Part shown: positions 63,190 to 64,000 of the stretch, in pieces
How positions within the stretch are numbered: the first letter of the stretch is position 1
Layout of the letters: each line of letters begins with the position of its first letter
Source of the DNA: Methanolacinia paynteri
Lineage (GTDB): Archaea; Halobacteriota; Methanomicrobia; Methanomicrobiales; Methanomicrobiaceae
Direction: 5' to 3'
NCBI RefSeq assembly: GCF_000784355.1
Contig: NZ_KN360934.1
Span: 31,885-95,884, forward strand
DNA: 64,000 nucleotides
The notes under the pieces: model-generated
Databases searched by the model: none
The model's input: the letters and a program-made list of their open reading frames with translations, nothing else
Told to the model about the DNA's origin: nothing
Made by a program: the position numbers and the translations under genes

Positions 63190-64000
63190 ATGGGTGCCAA
63201 AAACTACTATGACGTCTTGAATGTTTCGAAGGACGCAAACGAACAGGAGATAAAAAAGGCATACCGCACCCTGACGAAGAAATACCACCCGGATGTCTGC
63301 AAGGAAGAGGGCGCCGAGGAGAAATTCAAGGAGATAAACGAAGCCTACAGCGTCCTCTCCGATTCCCAGAAGCGGGCCCAGTATGATCATATGGGTCACG
63401 AGACCTTTACAAATGCCTCCAAAGGCCAGTATACAGGGGGAGGCTTTGGCGGTGCGGGTTTCAACGCCGATTTCGGCGGATTCGGGGATATATTCGATGC
63501 ATTCTTCGGCGGCGGTGCGGGCCAGCGGAGAGGGCCACGCGGCCCCCAGCCGGGAGCCGATCTCCTGATGCGGGTTCAGGTCACCCTGAAAGATGCGGTC
63601 CTGGGAACATCCAAGGATATCGATGTGATGCACACCGAGGCCTGTGAGGAATGCGAAGGCACCGGAAGTTCTACTAAGAAGACCCGGGTATGCCCCCGCT
63701 GCGGGGGTTCGGGCCAGGAGAGGCGTGAGAACAGGACTCCGTTCGGTAGTTTCGTGAGCATGACCACATGTTCGCAGTGCAGGGGCCGCGGGAAGATTCC
63801 TGAGCAGACCTGTTCAAAGTGCGGTGGATCAGGGCATAAAAAGGTTAAAAGGACGATCACCGTCAATATACCTGCCGGCATCGAGTCGGGCATGCGGCTC
63901 CGCATGGAAGGGTACGGCGAGGCGGGAGATCCGGGTGCGTCAAACGGCGATCTCTTCATAGAGGTTGATGTACTGGCGGACTCCAAATTCAAACGCCTGG
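63190..64000 (+). CDS. dnaJ: Co-chaperone DnaJ (Hsp40), 3'-truncated by window edge
   Basis: The first 270 codons; the gene continues past the right edge. The J domain (YYDVLNVSKDANEQEIKKAYRTL ... KKYHPDV with the HPD triad) is followed by a Gly/Phe-rich linker (GGGFGGAGFNADFGGFGD), the substrate domain and four zinc-binding repeats: CEECEGTG, CPRCGGSG, CSQCRGRG and CSKCGGSG. It stimulates DnaK ATPase and delivers substrates. It is 22 nt after dnaK, completing a grpE-dnaK-dnaJ operon. Confidence 0.95.
   Translation, partial: MGAKNYYDVLNVSKDANEQEIKKAYRTLTKKYHPDVCKEEGAEEKFKEINEAYSVLSDSQKRAQYDHMGHETFTNASKGQYTGGGFGGAGFNADFGGFGDIFDAFFGGGAGQRRGPRGPQPGADLLMRVQVTLKDAVLGTSKDIDVMHTEACEECEGTGSSTKKTRVCPRCGGSGQERRENRTPFGSFVSMTTCSQCRGRGKIPEQTCSKCGGSGHKKVKRTITVNIPAGIESGMRLRMEGYGEAGDPGASNGDLFIEVDVLADSKFKRL

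Overview
The window looks like a chromosomal segment of a methanogenic euryarchaeon of the Methanomicrobiales type (relatives of Methanolacinia/Methanoplanus are my best guess, from gene content only). Support: archaeal class III (type IV) pilins with the VSPVVG N-terminus, FmdE-domain proteins, a beta-RFAP synthase-like GHMP protein (methanopterin synthesis), archaeal phosphoribulokinase, an iron-sulfur flavoprotein, SufBC without the rest of the Suf set, archaeal TATA boxes with several apparently leaderless genes, and a grpE-dnaK-dnaJ operon of bacterial type.

Layout. 1-158: start of a MinD/CooC-like ATPase (minus strand, runs off the left edge). 471-3450: four type IV pilin genes, a two-gene module that has been duplicated. 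3.5-27 kb: a large acquisition/export island. It holds three paralogous SAM-dependent methyltransferases, a secreted thioredoxin fused to a CcdA-type membrane domain, two secreted FmdE-domain paralogues, two nearly identical FecB/TroA-type binding lipoproteins, a complete Opp/Nik-type importer (lipoprotein, two permeases, fused double ATPase), an ABC-2 exporter pair, an SPFH protein with a FecCD permease and FecE ATPase, a full-length ABC exporter and an iron-sulfur flavoprotein. A palindromic box AGTA(A/T)TACT lies upstream of at least five of the transcription units in the first 13 kb; three copies share an identical 16-mer TTTAGTAATACTTTTA placed 123-138 nt before the start codon. I read this as a co-regulated metal or metal-chelate uptake system with an extracytoplasmic redox and FmdE component; the identity of the metal is not readable from sequence.

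27-45 kb: mixed housekeeping and accessory genes: DJ-1/PfpI protein, an ABC-2 exporter with a NEW3-type surface protein, a sensor histidine kinase, phosphoribulokinase, SufCB, a cyclase-family metalloenzyme, a methyltransferase, a radical SAM enzyme fused to a FecB/TroA-type domain, small membrane-anchored proteins, a Cys-rich pentapeptide-repeat protein and the beta-RFAP synthase-like protein. An intergenic array of TTTGCACT boxes lies at 39.1-39.3 kb.

45-64 kb: DUF2148 iron-sulfur protein, glycosyltransferase, MFS exporter, FAD oxidoreductase, enolase, alpha/beta hydrolase, Pcm, DEAD-box helicase, DNA polymerase IV, cupin, sodium/solute symporter with a tiny membrane partner, PurH, and the chaperone operon grpE-dnaK-dnaJ (dnaJ runs off the right edge). 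Two intergenic stem-loop elements at about 46.1 and 55.0 kb share a core with compensatory base changes. I saw no tRNA, rRNA, CRISPR array, transposase or integrase.
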